DNA from: Ditylenchus dipsaci
Lineage: Eukaryota; Nematoda; Chromadorea; Rhabditida; Anguinidae
Direction: 5' to 3'
Assembly (NCBI GenBank): GCA_004194705.1
Contig: SADC01001298.1
Span: 248,001 to 312,000 of the forward strand
DNA: 64,000 nucleotides
Part shown: one piece after another, positions 10,370-20,998 of the stretch
Numbering within the stretch: position 1 is the stretch's first letter
How the letters are laid out: each line of letters starts with the position of its first letter
Made by a program: the position numbers and the translations under genes
The notes under the pieces: generated by a model
Seen by the model: only the letters and a program-made list of their open reading frames with translations
Told to the model about the DNA's origin: nothing
Database searches by the model: none

Positions 10370-10531
10370 TTTGAATTCGAGGCGTCACGACAACATCTTA
10401 TCACCATGCTGTAGCACAGCTGAAGGGCTATGAAAGCCGAAGTAGCGCAGATCGCATAACCCAAATTGCGCTTTATCAACTTCTAAGGGTGTTTTGCGCC
10501 GTAAAACGATAGAAAACATGCTTTTAGAGGG
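10370..10531 (+). CDS. Candidate downstream exon of the GT92 gene
   Basis: An open stretch reads YHHAVAQLKGYESRSSADR and ITQIALYQLLRVF before TAG. A TTTCAG acceptor lies at 10352-10357, but the frame has a TGA just upstream of this reading, so a shift is needed. Position and strand suit the GT92 gene; the family match is weak. Confidence 0.25.
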
Positions 10532-10668
10532 TGCTGGATCATTTTTATCCAAAACTATGGACTATTTGCCTTGGGGAACTAAGACAACCAACCTTAAAGG
10601 TTCTTAGTTTAATAAAAAATTTTACATGCAAACAAAAATAATTCGAAAATATTATTGACCAAATTAGG

Positions 10669-10935
10669 GTGTCCCGCGCGAATTCAAAATTCCAAATTGC
10701 TGTGCTTATCAAGTTGCATGGTCCTTTAAGGAAAGTATGCCCAAATTCCAGGCCTCGTGATTCCTATTTATTGTATACCCTACCTACTAGCGCACCTGTT
10801 CACCTTACAGTCATACCTATCCCCGTGCAGGTATACCTACCTACCCCCATTCCTTAGACACAAATCACTCGAAAGTGGCTCTGAATGCATAAAAATGAAT
10901 GCATACCAGAGTTTCTTATGCGGTAGGTCCAGTCA
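10669..10935. repeat. Repeat family B copy (inverted) and flanking repeats
   Basis: 10851-10932 is an inverted copy of 'agagtcactttcgagtgatt', shared with 20870-20998, 55596-55760 and 56627-56775. A nearby 'cctacctac' tract is low complexity. Confidence 0.55.
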
Positions 10936-11072
10936 ACAAAACTATGTAAAATTCCATCTTTTTAAAGTATCTGTATACCCTTTAGGTTTTTACCTTGGTA
11001 TCCCAAGGCAAAAATACACTCCAACCCCCTCCAGAACCCAATAAGTGTCGTTTTAAGCACATGATAATTTTT

Positions 11073-11321
11073 TAAAGGACCATGGTTTTTGCGCGCAGCG
11101 GTTGTCCCCGCCAATTCAAATTTTTTTCCTAATCATTAAATTTCCGTACGATTCTTCAACTTGGTTTCTAGAAAAACCACACATAAAAAAAAGTTCTGGG
11201 CCTTCTTTTGTTAGAAACCAAGTTGAAAAATCCGTACAGAAGTCCAATGATTACGAAAAAATTTAAATTGGCGCGGGGGGGGGGGGGGGTCGACCGCTGC
11301 GCGCGAAAACCATGGTCCTTT
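11073..11321. mobile_element. Fold-back MITE, 'aaaggaccatgg' ends
   Basis: Ends 'aaaggaccatggtttttgcg' (11073) and its inverse at 11321. The arms continue through 'gccaattcaaatttttttcc' and 'aacttggtttct'. The same family occurs at 14933-15110 and 53600-53950, and partly at 5595-5712. Confidence 0.75.
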
Positions 11322-11489
11322 ACGCGTCGTTCGAACATGATTTACAAATAAGTAAAAATGCGACCATCAAACAACCAATAGACCGCCCCCACGGTGTGTC
11401 AAATTGGCAAAAATTGAAAATAGGTTGTGGCGTTCTGTTTTTTGAAATTTTCATACATTTTTAAAGTTTTTTATTTTTTCTGACAAAAT

Positions 11490-11699
11490 ATGGGTTTCCG
11501 TGCGCAATTTTGGCCATTCGAACGATTACAGTGTGTCAAACTGGCGACAATCGGTAAAAAAGGTTTTTGTGGCCATACCCTAAATTTCAAATATATAAGA
11601 ATTAGGCAAATGAAAAAAAAAAAATGTAAATCTTCTTTATTGTTTTTATGGAATATTTGTTGTAGTATTGCAGCAAGTTTGGGCTTAAAAGAAAGCTGA
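11490..11699. other. No recognisable gene
   Basis: An open stretch here has no domain and low-complexity Lys runs. I see nothing supportable between 11322 and 11761. Confidence 0.35.
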
Positions 11700-11761
11700 G
11701 ATTCTGCGCAACAAACTAAGAAGTAAAATTGATGTTTCTACACGGAATTTCGATGTTTTGA

Positions 11762-13408
11762 CAGTGATGTAAAAGCACCGGTGCGGGCACCGGTGCCGGT
11801 GCCAACTTTTTGCTGGCACCGGTGCCGTGCTGGTGCCAAATTTTTTACAAAAAGCACCGGCACCGGTGCCGCACCGTGCCGGTGCCGATTTTTTTGCTGC
11901 ACCGCTGCCCATTTGAATTAAAATTTAACTTTTTTTCAATTTCAGTATAAATATGAAGTGCAGATGCCACTTTTTGTTGGGCAAAACTTTTTCTTGTCAC
12001 CAAAAATCTCTTTTTTTGTCGCCGAAATGCTTTTTGACTAGAAAAAAGTGTTTCGGCGACAAAAAAGACATTATCCACAAGGGCTGGTGAGCTATTCACT
12101 AGGGTTGGCCTCCCCCCCGCTTTTTAGGTGCGGGGGAGAGAGACTAAAAAAATTTGCGGGGGGAGAGCGGGGGGGAGGTGGCCAATTTTTTTTGGGGGGA
12201 GGAGGGGGGGGGGGGGAGGAAGCTGTGAGCGGGGGCAGTGCGGGGGTGCCTGATTATTTACAAGCCTCGGGACTGAAATTTTTTGAAACAGCAGTCTAGA
12301 ATGTATCTGAAGGCTTTTGAAACACTTCTGAAGTCAAAACTACGATATTGCCACTCTTCTGGTTCGATAAATCTTGACCCTTCTCGGCTGCTGTTCTGAA
12401 AATGACCTCATCCGAGATTTTTTTTCGACTGGGATTTTTTGCGGGGGTGACGGGTCATTTTGGAGCGGGGGGGGGGGGGGGAGGCGGCCAATTTTTTTTG
12501 CGGGGGGAGGAGCGGGGGGAGGTAAAGGAAAGGGAGGAGATAGGCCAACCCTACTATTCACCGAGGTGTCCTTTGATTTGAGAGGAAAGGAGTTAACTCG
12601 ACTAAACTACGAACGAACCTAGTGTTTATTTACATTGCTTTAGTCAAATAAACTTTGCTTATTGCTTGACACCCACATTTCTACCATACAAGACCACAAG
12701 CCATACGGTTGGACTAACTAGCAAAGGGCGCGTCCACCCGAGTAAGGATAGATCACAATCAATTCATGCATAAACAATTCAAAATCATGGTTAACAGTGT
12801 TAGTTTTGTCGATTTCTTCAATTTCGATAATTGCTAATCGCTAATTTTGCAATTTCGAAAGAAACGCTAAAAACGAAAAAAGTGCAGTGAAGCGCATAAA
12901 AATTGTTATGCTAAGACTAAACACTTTCTGGCTTCTGAATTCGCTTTGAGACAAATATAATTAAACAAAAAATTTGTAAAAATATAGTATTTTCGCAAAA
13001 TCCTTAGTAAAGATTTTACCCGATTCTATACTACGGGTAAAATCTCTGGGTATTTACCGGTAAATACCGGGTATTTACCCATTGTTCAACCCTAGTCACA
13101 ATATACAATAGAGCATAAATGACGTTCTGGTCACTGCTCGTAAGCGTCGTCGTGTGCTTTTAATTTTAATAAAATTCATATTTCTGTATAAGCTAACCTT
13201 TCTTTAAACAAAAAAAAATCATTCCCGTTAAAAAATTAACATTTTCCCTGAACAATTACTGAAATATGATAGGCGCCGGCCGGTGCAATGTTCAGCTAGG
13301 TGCCGGCACCGGTGCCGTCCACATTTGAGGCCCGGTGCGGCACCGGTGCCCGTGCCGACACCGGTGCCGGTGCGGTGCGGTGCCGAAATTCACATTTTTA
13401 CATCACTG
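11762..13408. mobile_element. Composite hAT-like element with GCACCGG tracts
   Basis: Ends 'cagtgatgtaaaa' and 'ttttacatcactg' fit hAT termini. Just inside each end is a tract of 'gcaccggtgcc' units (11777-11905 and 13270-13390). The flanks show only an imperfect duplication ('gttttgac'/'ggtttgac'). A second hAT MITE is inserted inside (12100-12553). The part around 13040-13095 ('tatttaccggtaaatacc', 'caaccctag') looks like the end of a third. Confidence 0.55.
12100..12553. mobile_element. hAT-like MITE with exact 8-bp TSD
   Basis: Ends 'tagggttggcc' and 'ggccaaccctа' type inverted termini, flanked by identical 'ctattcac' (12092-12099 and 12554-12561). The interior is G-rich with long G-runs at both shoulders. 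No transposase. Confidence 0.85.
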
Positions 13409-13432
13409 GGTTTGACACAAAAAATAACATAG

Positions 13433-13716
13433 GTTGAATTTCCCTTTTTACAGCTTTAATTCTCATTGTGATTTTTTTAAATTTTCGCTTATTTAAAAAT
13501 TAAACCCAATAACTTTGTAGAGCGATCATTGGCACAAAAATCAGTAAAAAACTTCGGTCCGCGCGGAATTTCAAATTTTGTTACGAACCAGTCTCGTTCG
13601 AACTGTATCGGATAGCCCAAAGCTCGCTCTACAAAGTTGTTGGATGAAATTTTGAAATAAGCGAAAATTAAAAAAAAAACACGATGAAAATAAAATCTGT
13701 AAAAGAGGGAAACTAA
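13433..13716. repeat. Fold-back repeat, about 95-bp arms
   Basis: 'gaatttccctttttacag', 'ttttcgcttatt' and 'aactttgtagagcg' on the left return inverted on the right ('cgctctacaaagtt', 'aataagcgaaaa', 'ctgtaaaagaggga'). Confidence 0.65.
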
Positions 13717-13867
13717 CTAAAGGGAACTAACTAACCCGGGTTATTCATAGGGGGTTATTTATGGGGGAGGGGGAGGGGGTGGATGATTTATTTCTGGGTT
13801 TTCACGCCCCTACGTTCCGAAGAAACGCAGGGGGCTTTGATCTTTCAGCTTTAAACTGACCTCACAA

Positions 13868-14050
13868 GTGTTTGCAGTCAAGTGGTGACTTATTGAAAAA
13901 ATAAAGCTATCTTTAATATGCCATTGAAAAGAAAATGCGAAACAACAAAATGGTATTAAAAGAAAATTGATATTATACCAACATTTATAAAGAAAGCCTT
14001 CAAAATCCAAAGAAATTATCAAAGGAAAAAACCTGGAAGCTGCATAGCCG
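13868..14050. repeat. Diverged dispersed repeat, copy 2
   Basis: Counterpart of 1-170. An antisense frame through it has no domain. Confidence 0.35.
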
Positions 14051-14214
14051 CCCATCTATCTGCAATGTATTATTGGGAGAGGGGAAACCTCACAAAAAAT
14101 TATTTTTATTGTCTCTTCATGATTTTCAATGCACAATCTAGGATGTTTCAATATGGGCAAACCTAGTACTTTTTACTAACGAGTGTCAAGTTGTCAAAGC
14201 TTCGGAAAAGATAT

Positions 14215-14330
14215 CAAACGAGCGGTCTAGGGGTCGATCGAAAAATAACTTCCGGGTCTCTAATAACTCCTGGGTCCAGGGGTAAATCGAAAAAATAACT
14301 CGCCCGTGAATTATTAGAGAAAAAAACCGT
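14215..14330. repeat. TACCGTA-family MITE remnant
   Basis: The right end 'ttattagagaaaaaaaccgt' resembles the family terminus, and 'cgatcgaaaaataact' is repeated inside. Confidence 0.35.
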
Positions 14331-14357
14331 AAATGTTTCTAAGCATGTATAGTTTAG

Positions 14358-14600
14358 ATCAAATCCTCGCAAATTCAATATTCTTGAATTAATACATCGA
14401 GGAATTTTGACCGCACACATGTATGCCGACGAAAAAATGGTTATGCGGCCAAAACTTGTGAGAGGATATTTGGATGCACAACTCTATTTACCTTGAAGCA
14501 GAAAAAATAGTGTTCAATTGACTAAGATTACGCACTCATTCTGCATTTGGCAAATGACGATGTTGTACATTTTTCTAATAATAACTGGGTTTTCAGATGA
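14358..14600 (+). CDS. GT92-like C-terminal exon
   Basis: After a 'gtttag' acceptor the frame reads SNPRKFNILELI, then YADEKMVMRPKLVRGYLDAQ, which fits the KxxVRPxxVxG block near the C-terminus of GT92 proteins. A TGA at 14494-14496 follows a CC pair; removing one C continues the frame as LEAEKIVFN. Further on, LRLRTHSAF and NDDVVHF are seen in shifted frames. It is probably part of the 9284-10068 gene, with repeats between, but the exon phase does not match that donor directly. Confidence 0.4.
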
Positions 14601-14932
14601 TTCTTAATTTTAAAATTTATTTTCTAAAGTTTTTCAACACATGGTTTTCGGGCCCTGATCTTTTTTCAATGATAAAATTAGATTACCAGTATTTACAGAT
14701 AAGTCAGCATTTGGCTTCAAATACTTGTGGATCATTTTGAGAATTTTATCCCTAGTCATAAGTTCAGTTCAGAGCTTAGCGCTTAAAGCCATGCTAAGTT
14801 ATTAAGACTGCCAGAAGTGTCCCTTCAATCTCAAAAGACTGTTCGTCTCTGAAAAACTTCGAAGGACTCACCGTCACGCCTTGTCAAATTTCAAAAATCG
14901 CGAACAGGGTGATTATATGCTCACAATGGTCT

Positions 14933-15110
14933 AGGTCCCCGCCAATTCAAATTTTTTTTCCAATAATTGATATTCTGTACGAGTTTTAAACCTGGTTTTA
15001 ACAAACAAGGCATAGAGTTTAATCTTAGGTTTAGTTCTCTCAGGAACTCAATAAAAAAATTCGTACGTAAATCCAAATTAGGAAAAAAATGAATTGGCGC
15101 GGGGGAATAG
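14933..15110. mobile_element. Fold-back MITE (same family as 11073-11321)
   Basis: 'gtccccgccaattcaaattt' is answered by 'atgaattggcgcggggg'. The arms include 'ctgtacgag'/'attcgtacg'. The AT-rich sequence from 14601 to 14932 holds nothing recognisable. Confidence 0.6.
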
Positions 15111-15117
15111 AGGAAGA

Positions 15118-15330
15118 AAAGGAAAGTGTGGCGAAAAAAAAACAGCAGAATTTTAAAGAGCTTTTATGTATGTTTGCTGTGCACATCCGAATTTCCGAGA
15201 CAGAATCAGATGTACATGGCAGACATTTATAAAGGCTTTTTTGTAATTCCACTTTATTCTGCCACCGTTTTTTCCGCCGTTGAAATTTCCCTTCGTTTTT
15301 TCCCGCAGCCGAATCATCTACCACCTTTAA
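15118..15330. repeat. Fold-back repeat
   Basis: 'gcttttatgtatgtttgc' returns inverted as 'gcagacatttataaaggc'. The outer arms 'agtgtggcgaaaaaa' and 'ttttttccgcc' also pair. The long frames on both strands here are explained by this symmetry. Confidence 0.6.
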
Positions 15331-15653
15331 AACAGACGACACAATATTCGAAATTTGCAAGCTTAAGCTTTTGCTATTTGTTGACAGTCACTCACCACGA
15401 TATTTTCGCAAAAGCTAGTTTCTGCATTGATTAAGTCTTTTCTAATAAATATACTTCTCGGTGAATCTTGTAAAATTTTGTAAACTTTTTGAGGTAAGTA
15501 ATATTTAATACAAATATTTTACAGAAGTAAACAATGAGAAATATATTGTTCCCCTACTCTCAAAACTTGATGTGGATGCATAAGTATGAGTGCTAAAGAA
15601 ATTTCTAAGCAGGTTAAATGCACAAAAAGTACTATTTCAATTTAACATTAAAA

Positions 15654-15950
15654 TACCGTATATGCTCTATTAGAAGGGCACGCAAGGATCTATATCTCAG
15701 CCCAGAAAAACAAATGTTGCAAATCTTTTCATTGCGTGTTCTAAATTAGCACCAGTGCGCCTGATTCCCTACAGTCAAAGCTGGAATTAACATACACCCT
15801 GGTAGCTGAGTCCTAAATCGAGCTTCGACTGTGATCAGATTTTGGTTGAGCACCCAAAAATTTCAAAAATGTACCCAACTTTTTCACGAATTTTTTAGGG
15901 TTGAAAAATAGACAGGGCATGCCCGTTTATTCAACATAGCATATGCGGTA
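15654..15950. mobile_element. TACCGTA-family MITE
   Basis: Ends 'taccgtatatgctctatta' (15654) and 'catagcatatgcggta' (15950). Subterminal 'aagggc'/'gcccgt' pair. No coding content; 15331-15653 has nothing recognisable. Confidence 0.65.
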
Positions 15951-15987
15951 TATAAACGGATCACAAAAATAATATTTTTGATAGGTA

Positions 15988-16293
15988 TTGGACAAGCTGC
16001 CTATCAATCAAACCTATTTTAATGCTGTATATCGTTGCCACACTAATATATTTGTTTACTACAAGACATTTAATCAAGGTATTTGTTTGTCTTACAGCCT
16101 ATGTGCCTTCCCGGAAGTAAATGCTCAGTGCACTATTGCTGAGAGCACATTCAGATCACAGCATATTGCCAATGGTCTTAACACAATTTACACTAGGACT
16201 CATGCAGGCTTTAGAACAAAACATGGAGATGTATTGATGAAGGTGTTTTATAGCTATTATTCTGATTATTTGTTAACAACTGTAGTTTATTGA
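15988..16293 (+). CDS. Unrecognised 101-codon frame
   Basis: Open frame to TGA with natural-looking composition: FPEVNAQCTIAESTFRSQH, then GLNTIYTRTHAGFRTKHG and DVLMKVFYSYY. No domain recognised. It follows the GT92-like exons on the same strand and could be a C-terminal exon, but I have no match to prove it. Confidence 0.3.
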   Translation: MDKLPINQTYFNAVYRCHTNIFVYYKTFNQGICLSYSLCAFPEVNAQCTIAESTFRSQHIANGLNTIYTRTHAGFRTKHGDVLMKVFYSYYSDYLLTTVVY

Positions 16294-16345
16294 TGTTACT
16301 AGAACTTAGAAAAAAATATAAATAAAAGCTAGTCATAGTATAATA

Positions 16346-16640
16346 AACAGTTGTCGTTTTCCCGGAGGGTTTTCACCTGAGCCAGGCGTCTTCGGTTGGC
16401 TGGCTGAATTTTCGGATGGCTGAGCCTTTGGCTCGGCCTGGAAGTAAGTAAGCACTCACTTACTTCAGACATGATTCGAGAAGTACTCTTGATCATAAAA
16501 TTCATATAGAGTTCCTTTTTCCAGGGCCCAGTTGAAAAACATGGTAAAGCAGTCAAAAAAAAGTAGCGCCTGTATATTTCCTTTCCCTCCCAACATAGCC
16601 CTTATCCGTTTTAAAATTACTTTTCTGGCCTTTTATGACT
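16346..16640. repeat. Two short dispersed repeats in tandem
   Basis: 16346-16440 ('gattttcacctaag'-like, 'ggctgag') corresponds loosely to 56477-56570. 16537-16640 ('acatggtaaagcag', 'tttcctttccctcc', 'acagccctta'-like) corresponds to 5440-5545 and, inverted, to 56280-56350. Confidence 0.5.
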
Positions 16641-16789
16641 ATTACTTTAAAATTATTACTAAAAAATAATTTTTGACCACTTCCAAAAAAAGTTTGACCC
16701 ACACCAACTTTTGAGCACATAATACTTGCACATAATACATGATACTTAGATGCATGGCTGATGGGTTTAGTGTTATGTGGTTATGTTTT

Positions 16790-17300
16790 GTGCCGACTTC
16801 TAATTGGCTGTTTCGAGTAAAGTAGAATGTTATACTTCTGTTTTTGATTTCCTAGATCTCAATACTGTTCAGCAACCCTTTTTTCACGCAATTCGGTTCC
16901 TTCAGCACATCGTGGGAAACCGATTTATGAGATGGTGTGTCAGAGGCCAGCGTAGACCTAATAGTCTCGTCTGTAGATTAACAACTGTAGTTCCAACACA
17001 CACACACATTTCATTTGCGCACTTTTGAGGAAGTGTTGTGGCTTTGCTATTTAAGAAGTTGTTATTCCCGGTAATACACCCAGTTAGAGCTTCAGTAGAT
17101 TCCTGCCACTTAAGCTGTGGCTGGTTGTGGTTTCTTGGCGAAAGCTGAGAGCACGCAATCTTGGTCTGAGTCCGTCGATCGGCTACTCTTAGTAGGTACC
17201 AAAATTGTTGAGGCCACCACTGGTGGCGTCTGTGCTTCCAATCAACTAGATTTTGGCTGTTTCGAGTGTGCCAAGATGACTGGTAGATGTACCGTATGAA
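16790..17300. other. GC-balanced region, possible LTR or gene fragment
   Basis: GC content is visibly higher than the surroundings. 'ggctgtttcgagt' occurs twice (16805, 17258). A TATTTAAGAAG box at 17049 and an open frame at 17117-17299 (FLAKAESTQSWSESVDRL) are present, but no domain or long direct repeat was found. Nothing is recognised in 16641-16789 or 17301-17689. Confidence 0.2.
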
Positions 17301-17689
17301 AAATCATTGATCTAATTATATTTAACTGCTCAAAAGTGCTATAATTGCAATTGTCAATTACGATCAGGGTGTCTGGTGTCTGACAACTAAGCGAAAAAGA
17401 ATTAGTTCATAAGTTGCCTCAGCTGATCTTCCAACGGCTGTGGTACACAAAGTTTAACCAAATCAACAACTCATGTGAAAAACCAAATCCTAAAATTTCA
17501 TATTTTTCTATCGCTCTCTAAAGTTGGGCTATTTTTTATAACCTCTTTTATAACCATTTATTACCTGAGATGGCCACTTCGCTGCCAAAACAGGCACACT
17601 CCGCATTGCAAAGGATGTAACTAACATATATTATATATAAGAGTACACGTACTACAACTTCCGAAATCCCTTGCAATGTGGAGTGTGCA

Positions 17690-18290
17690 GGTGTTGCCAA
17701 TCCTTGCAACCCTTTAATACGGGAAAGGCTGTGTACACCAACTATGCGTTTTGTGCAAAATTTTAGGCTGAGCACGATGGCTGAAAATAAACCGAAATAG
17801 GATGGAATCGAACGAGTGAAACAGCATTTGAAAATACGTGATTTCGGTCTATTTCCAGCATCCATAAAATAAGTGGTGCTTCCTAAAATTTATTTACCAC
17901 CTGAACGTGTAGTATCAGAGCTATCTATTGCACAGAATTTGTAGCAGAGTGAATATAATTTCACAGAAAATTTTCGGTTTTCCTTCCACAAGCCAGTTTT
18001 CGAAAATCCTTGCACTCGACACATATTTGAGTGTTTGTTGTCTCGAGTGCAAGGATTTTCGAAAACTGGCTTGTGGAAGGAAAAATCGAAAATTTTCTGT
18101 GAAATTATAATCACCTTGCTACAAATTTATGTGCAATAGATCGCTCTGATCACGGCCTGCATTATAATATATTCGTTCGATTTCCTCCTGCTTCCGATTT
18201 TTTTTTCCAGACATCGTGCTCGGACTGAAATTCTGCACAAAACGCATAGTTTGGTATACATGGCCTCTCTCATGATAAAAGGGTGAGCCT
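17690..18290. repeat. Snap-back element A
   Basis: Arms of at least 100 bp flank a 23-base loop (18022-18044, 'cacatatttgagtg', 'tttgttgtc'). The left arm ends 'gcaaggattttcgaaaac' in inverse. The arms extend out to 'tatgcgttttgtgc' (17740) and 'gcacaaaacgcata' (18234). The loop is shared with 28600-28640, 25355-25405 and 26297-26320. Confidence 0.7.
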
Positions 18291-18515
18291 CGAAATTTAT
18301 CAACTAGATCTACTTACCAGAGTGACAGTTAAGTAAGCAACAGTTTTTCATCCCTTGACCTAACTAATGTTTACTATAGTCTATTTAGCATTGTTTACAT
18401 TGAATAGCTGGAATAGCAAAAAATAGTGAAACACGTAACTTTTATTATAAAAAGGACAATAACACATTGCATAACATGACAAGAAAAAGTTAGATTGCTA
18501 AAAACGCGTAAAATA

Positions 18516-18757
18516 CTATTGTTGGAAATACATGATTTCAAACTGCTCTTTTTTGGGATTGTCAATCTTAATATAATCTTTGAAATGCCATGAAGCATTT
18601 GTTGAATTTTTAATATTGTAGCTGGAAAAAGCATAAGTATGCAAAATGAAAGAAAATACATATCCTGTTCTGCATCATAATTAACAGCATAAGGATAATA
18701 CATTGAGTAGATTAACCTTTTTACCAAAAAAGCGAATCTCTTTGTATGAAAAGGCAG
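18516..18757 (-). CDS. Unrecognised two-exon gene end
   Basis: Exon 1 (18757-18660) reads FHTKRFAFLVKRLIYSMYY and AVNYDAEQD. A 38-nt intron (GTATTT...TTTTTCCAG) joins in phase 2 to exon 2 (18621-18516), which reads YNIKNSTNASWHFKDYIK, IDNPKKEQFEIMYFQQ and stops at TAG. The exon-exon frame works without any correction, which supports a real gene. It is on the same strand as, and downstream of, the exon at 19778-19902 and could be its 3' end. Function unknown. Confidence 0.45.
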
Positions 18758-18874
18758 TTAACTTTATCAAAATATGAGGCGCGGAACAGGCATGTTAATG
18801 GAAAACACTATCGAATCGGTTTTTTCTGAAAAGAAAAAGGTTACTGTTGTTGTAGGTTGTTTGCAATTTACTCC

Positions 18875-19232
18875 TAGGACGGTCACATCGGACGATTCAT
18901 CCCTTTTTGAGAGTGCTCGTTTGTTCAAATTGTCATCTGTCCGGTAGCTGATCTTCTAGATCTAGGAAGACCTGACTTTTGACTTAAAATGAGATATTAT
19001 ATGGTTAAATCCGAAAAATCTTAAATTAAAAAATATTGTGATTGGTGCCTGCCTGCACGTTGGGACGATTCGTCCCATTTTATTTTAAAAGTGATTAATC
19101 AAATCTACCCTTTGTCAACTTTTAAATGTTATTATAAGCACCGAAGGTACCATAAAGGTTTTAGAGCCGTTATCCCAAGGTGCCAAGAAGTGAAATTTTT
19201 TGAGTGACCGTCCTCGGGACAATTGTCTTTGA
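18875..19232. repeat. Loose fold-back with GGACGATTCRTCCC units
   Basis: 'ggacggtcacatcggacgat' near 18877 is answered by 'gtgaccgtcctcgggac' near 19204, with 'gggacgattcgtccca' in between. Confidence 0.35.
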
Positions 19233-19589
19233 ATTTTACATTTCCACAATTCTGTCTTATGCTTTTTCGAATTAAGCATTGTCAACTTTTAAATGTCAAT
19301 ACAAGTAAGCAAGGCACCAACATGACCGCCAGTCTCTTTAGTTTTTTTCTTTAGTTTTTTCGTCTTCAGTTTGAATATTACATAATAGCAAAAGCAATAA
19401 AAATAAACTTTTAACTTATAATTTAAACTTATAATTTTTTACAAAAGAAACATTTTTTTAATAAAGGACCACGTGCACCGCTAAAAATTCGCTTAGATTG
19501 TTGGTGGCATGCCGCCATTTTTTTAAAGCTCCTCTAAGAGGAGGGGGCTGGCGATGGTTTATAAGAATGTCGTTTATTAGAAAAAATTC

Positions 19590-19713
19590 GGCGCTACTCG
19601 GTTTACCATCCCCTCCCCTCCCCCCCCCTTCCCCAACCTCCCCCCTCGGTTTCAAATCCCACCCCTAATGACTTTTAGGCTTAGCAATTAGGCTTCGAAA
19701 AACGAGTAGCGTC
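19590..19713. mobile_element. Short GGCGCTA-family element
   Basis: Ends 'ggcgctactcgg' and 'cgagtagcgtc', with near-identical 8-bp flanks 'aaaaattc' and 'gaaaattc'. It is probably an internally deleted copy. 19233-19589 has no recognised feature. Confidence 0.7.
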
Positions 19714-19777
19714 GAAAATTCGGTTAGATTAATTTTTGCAACTTTATGGGTAAAAAACTTGAAAACGTATACCCTAC

Positions 19778-19902
19778 CTGTCATTCATATTTAGAACTTC
19801 TATTAAACGATAATTGTCATGTGTATCTATCAAGTCTTTTATGGAGATTCGTTTATCATCCTCGGAATATCCTACAACGTCGATGTATTCTACGAAATCA
19901 GC
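19778..19902 (-). CDS. Internal exon, possibly FkbM-type methyltransferase
   Basis: Bounded by an acceptor 'tttttaag' and a donor AG|GTAGGG, the exon reads ADFVEYIDVVGYSEDDKR, ISIKDLIDTHDN, YRLIEVLNMND without interruption. The strong acidic content and the 'ISIKDLID...IEVLNM' spacing recall the L-D-L...D region before the EGAE motif of FkbM-type methyltransferases; the EGAE itself would lie in the next exon and is not seen. Coding status is more certain than the family. Confidence 0.4.
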
Positions 19903-20089
19903 CTTAAAAAGCACAAAATTTAGTTGGTTTCAGTCTCGTAGATTTGTCTGTATTATTTAAAAGACCATGAAACTTGAAATGCACAGCAATTTGCAAAATT
20001 TCAATTAGCGCAAATCATGTTTTCGAGTGCTTTTATGAGAGCACCGAATAAGAGAGTCCGCCAAGCTTTTATCTAGTGCTTTTTTAAAA

Positions 20090-20400
20090 TTTAAAAACGA
20101 CCGGATAGTGGACTCGGGGTTCTTCCGCGTTATCCGGAACCCGGTTTAATATTTTTAAAACTTTTTCCATTTCGCATATTGTTCGCAACTTAAAATACTA
20201 TTCCAGTTATGTTTCCGTCTATAGTCCAAAATAAGTTATGAAATATGTCATGATGTTCGTTATAAAGTTCAATAAAAAAATTATCATTTTTGAACCGGTT
20301 CTGGATAAACCGGAAGAACCCACTCGGGTATACTTTCCGGGCAATTTTGCCAAATAACCCGGGTATACGAATCCGAGCCGGTCTGGTGCCCGCCCGAGAA
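20090..20400. repeat. CCGG-rich degenerate repeat
   Basis: Repeated 'ccggaa', 'aaccggtt' and 'acccgggtat' units in partial inverted order, similar in style to 35040-35185. Possibly hAT-like. 19903-20089 has nothing recognised. Confidence 0.4.
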
Positions 20401-20458
20401 ATTTGCTGCTTTTTGTTATAAATTCGTGATCATTTTTTTCGAAAAATTTTCCGATACA

Positions 20459-20545
20459 GTCGAGTCTCAATATAGTGGCCCTCGCTATAGTGGCACTCCG
20501 CTATAGTGCCACCTTGGACTTGGCCCGGACTCAGTAAACTAGCGT
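20459..20545. repeat. CAGTC-type MITE end
   Basis: 'acagtcgagtctcaatatag' followed by repeated 'ctatagtggcac' units, like 60642-60747. No right end. Confidence 0.5.
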
Positions 20546-20869
20546 TGATGATCAGTCTCGAGGGGTAAATCAAAAACCCGTATTTGGGATCCGATCTAAG
20601 TAACTTATAGCTTAATCAAAAATTTCGGTTTCTGAAGTGGATACCCATTTAGGAGAGCACCAGGTGGTTTTTTCCACTGCCCTGAGGCAATTTATGACCT
20701 ATTATTTATAATTGCTAAATTGCATTTTAGGGTCATTTTTGGGTGATTTTCACATCTTTCATGCTGGGCTGGGCAAAAAAAACTCTCTTAATGCATTTTT
20801 AATCAAGAGTCTTGCTCGAAATTAGTCTAAGGTAAGTCTGTGCGCGCATCTCTAACCAACTAAGCCCTC

Positions 20870-20998
20870 TGCGCCGCTTCTTGGTTGGTTGCGGTTGAGT
20901 TGCGCCACACACACATGAGACACAAATCACTCGAAAATGACTCTGGATTATAAAAACATATGCGTACCAGAGTTTCTTTATGCGGTAGTCCCCATAAA
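20870..20998 (-). repeat. Repeat family B copy
   Basis: Inverted copy of the 55596-55760 and 56627-56775 sequence ('caaatcactcgaaaatgac', 'ccagagtttctttatgcgg'). 20546-20869 and 20999-21649 hold no recognised gene. Confidence 0.6.

Noticed and set aside
12048..12622. Gly-rich or Pro-rich frames
   Set aside because: They translate the G- and C-runs of the hAT MITE at 12100-12553.
15040..15434. Long frames on both strands
   Set aside because: Explained by the fold-back at 15118-15330 and the adjoining MITE.
16790..17300. An LTR retrotransposon
   Set aside because: No paired LTR, primer-binding site or reverse-transcriptase frame was found.
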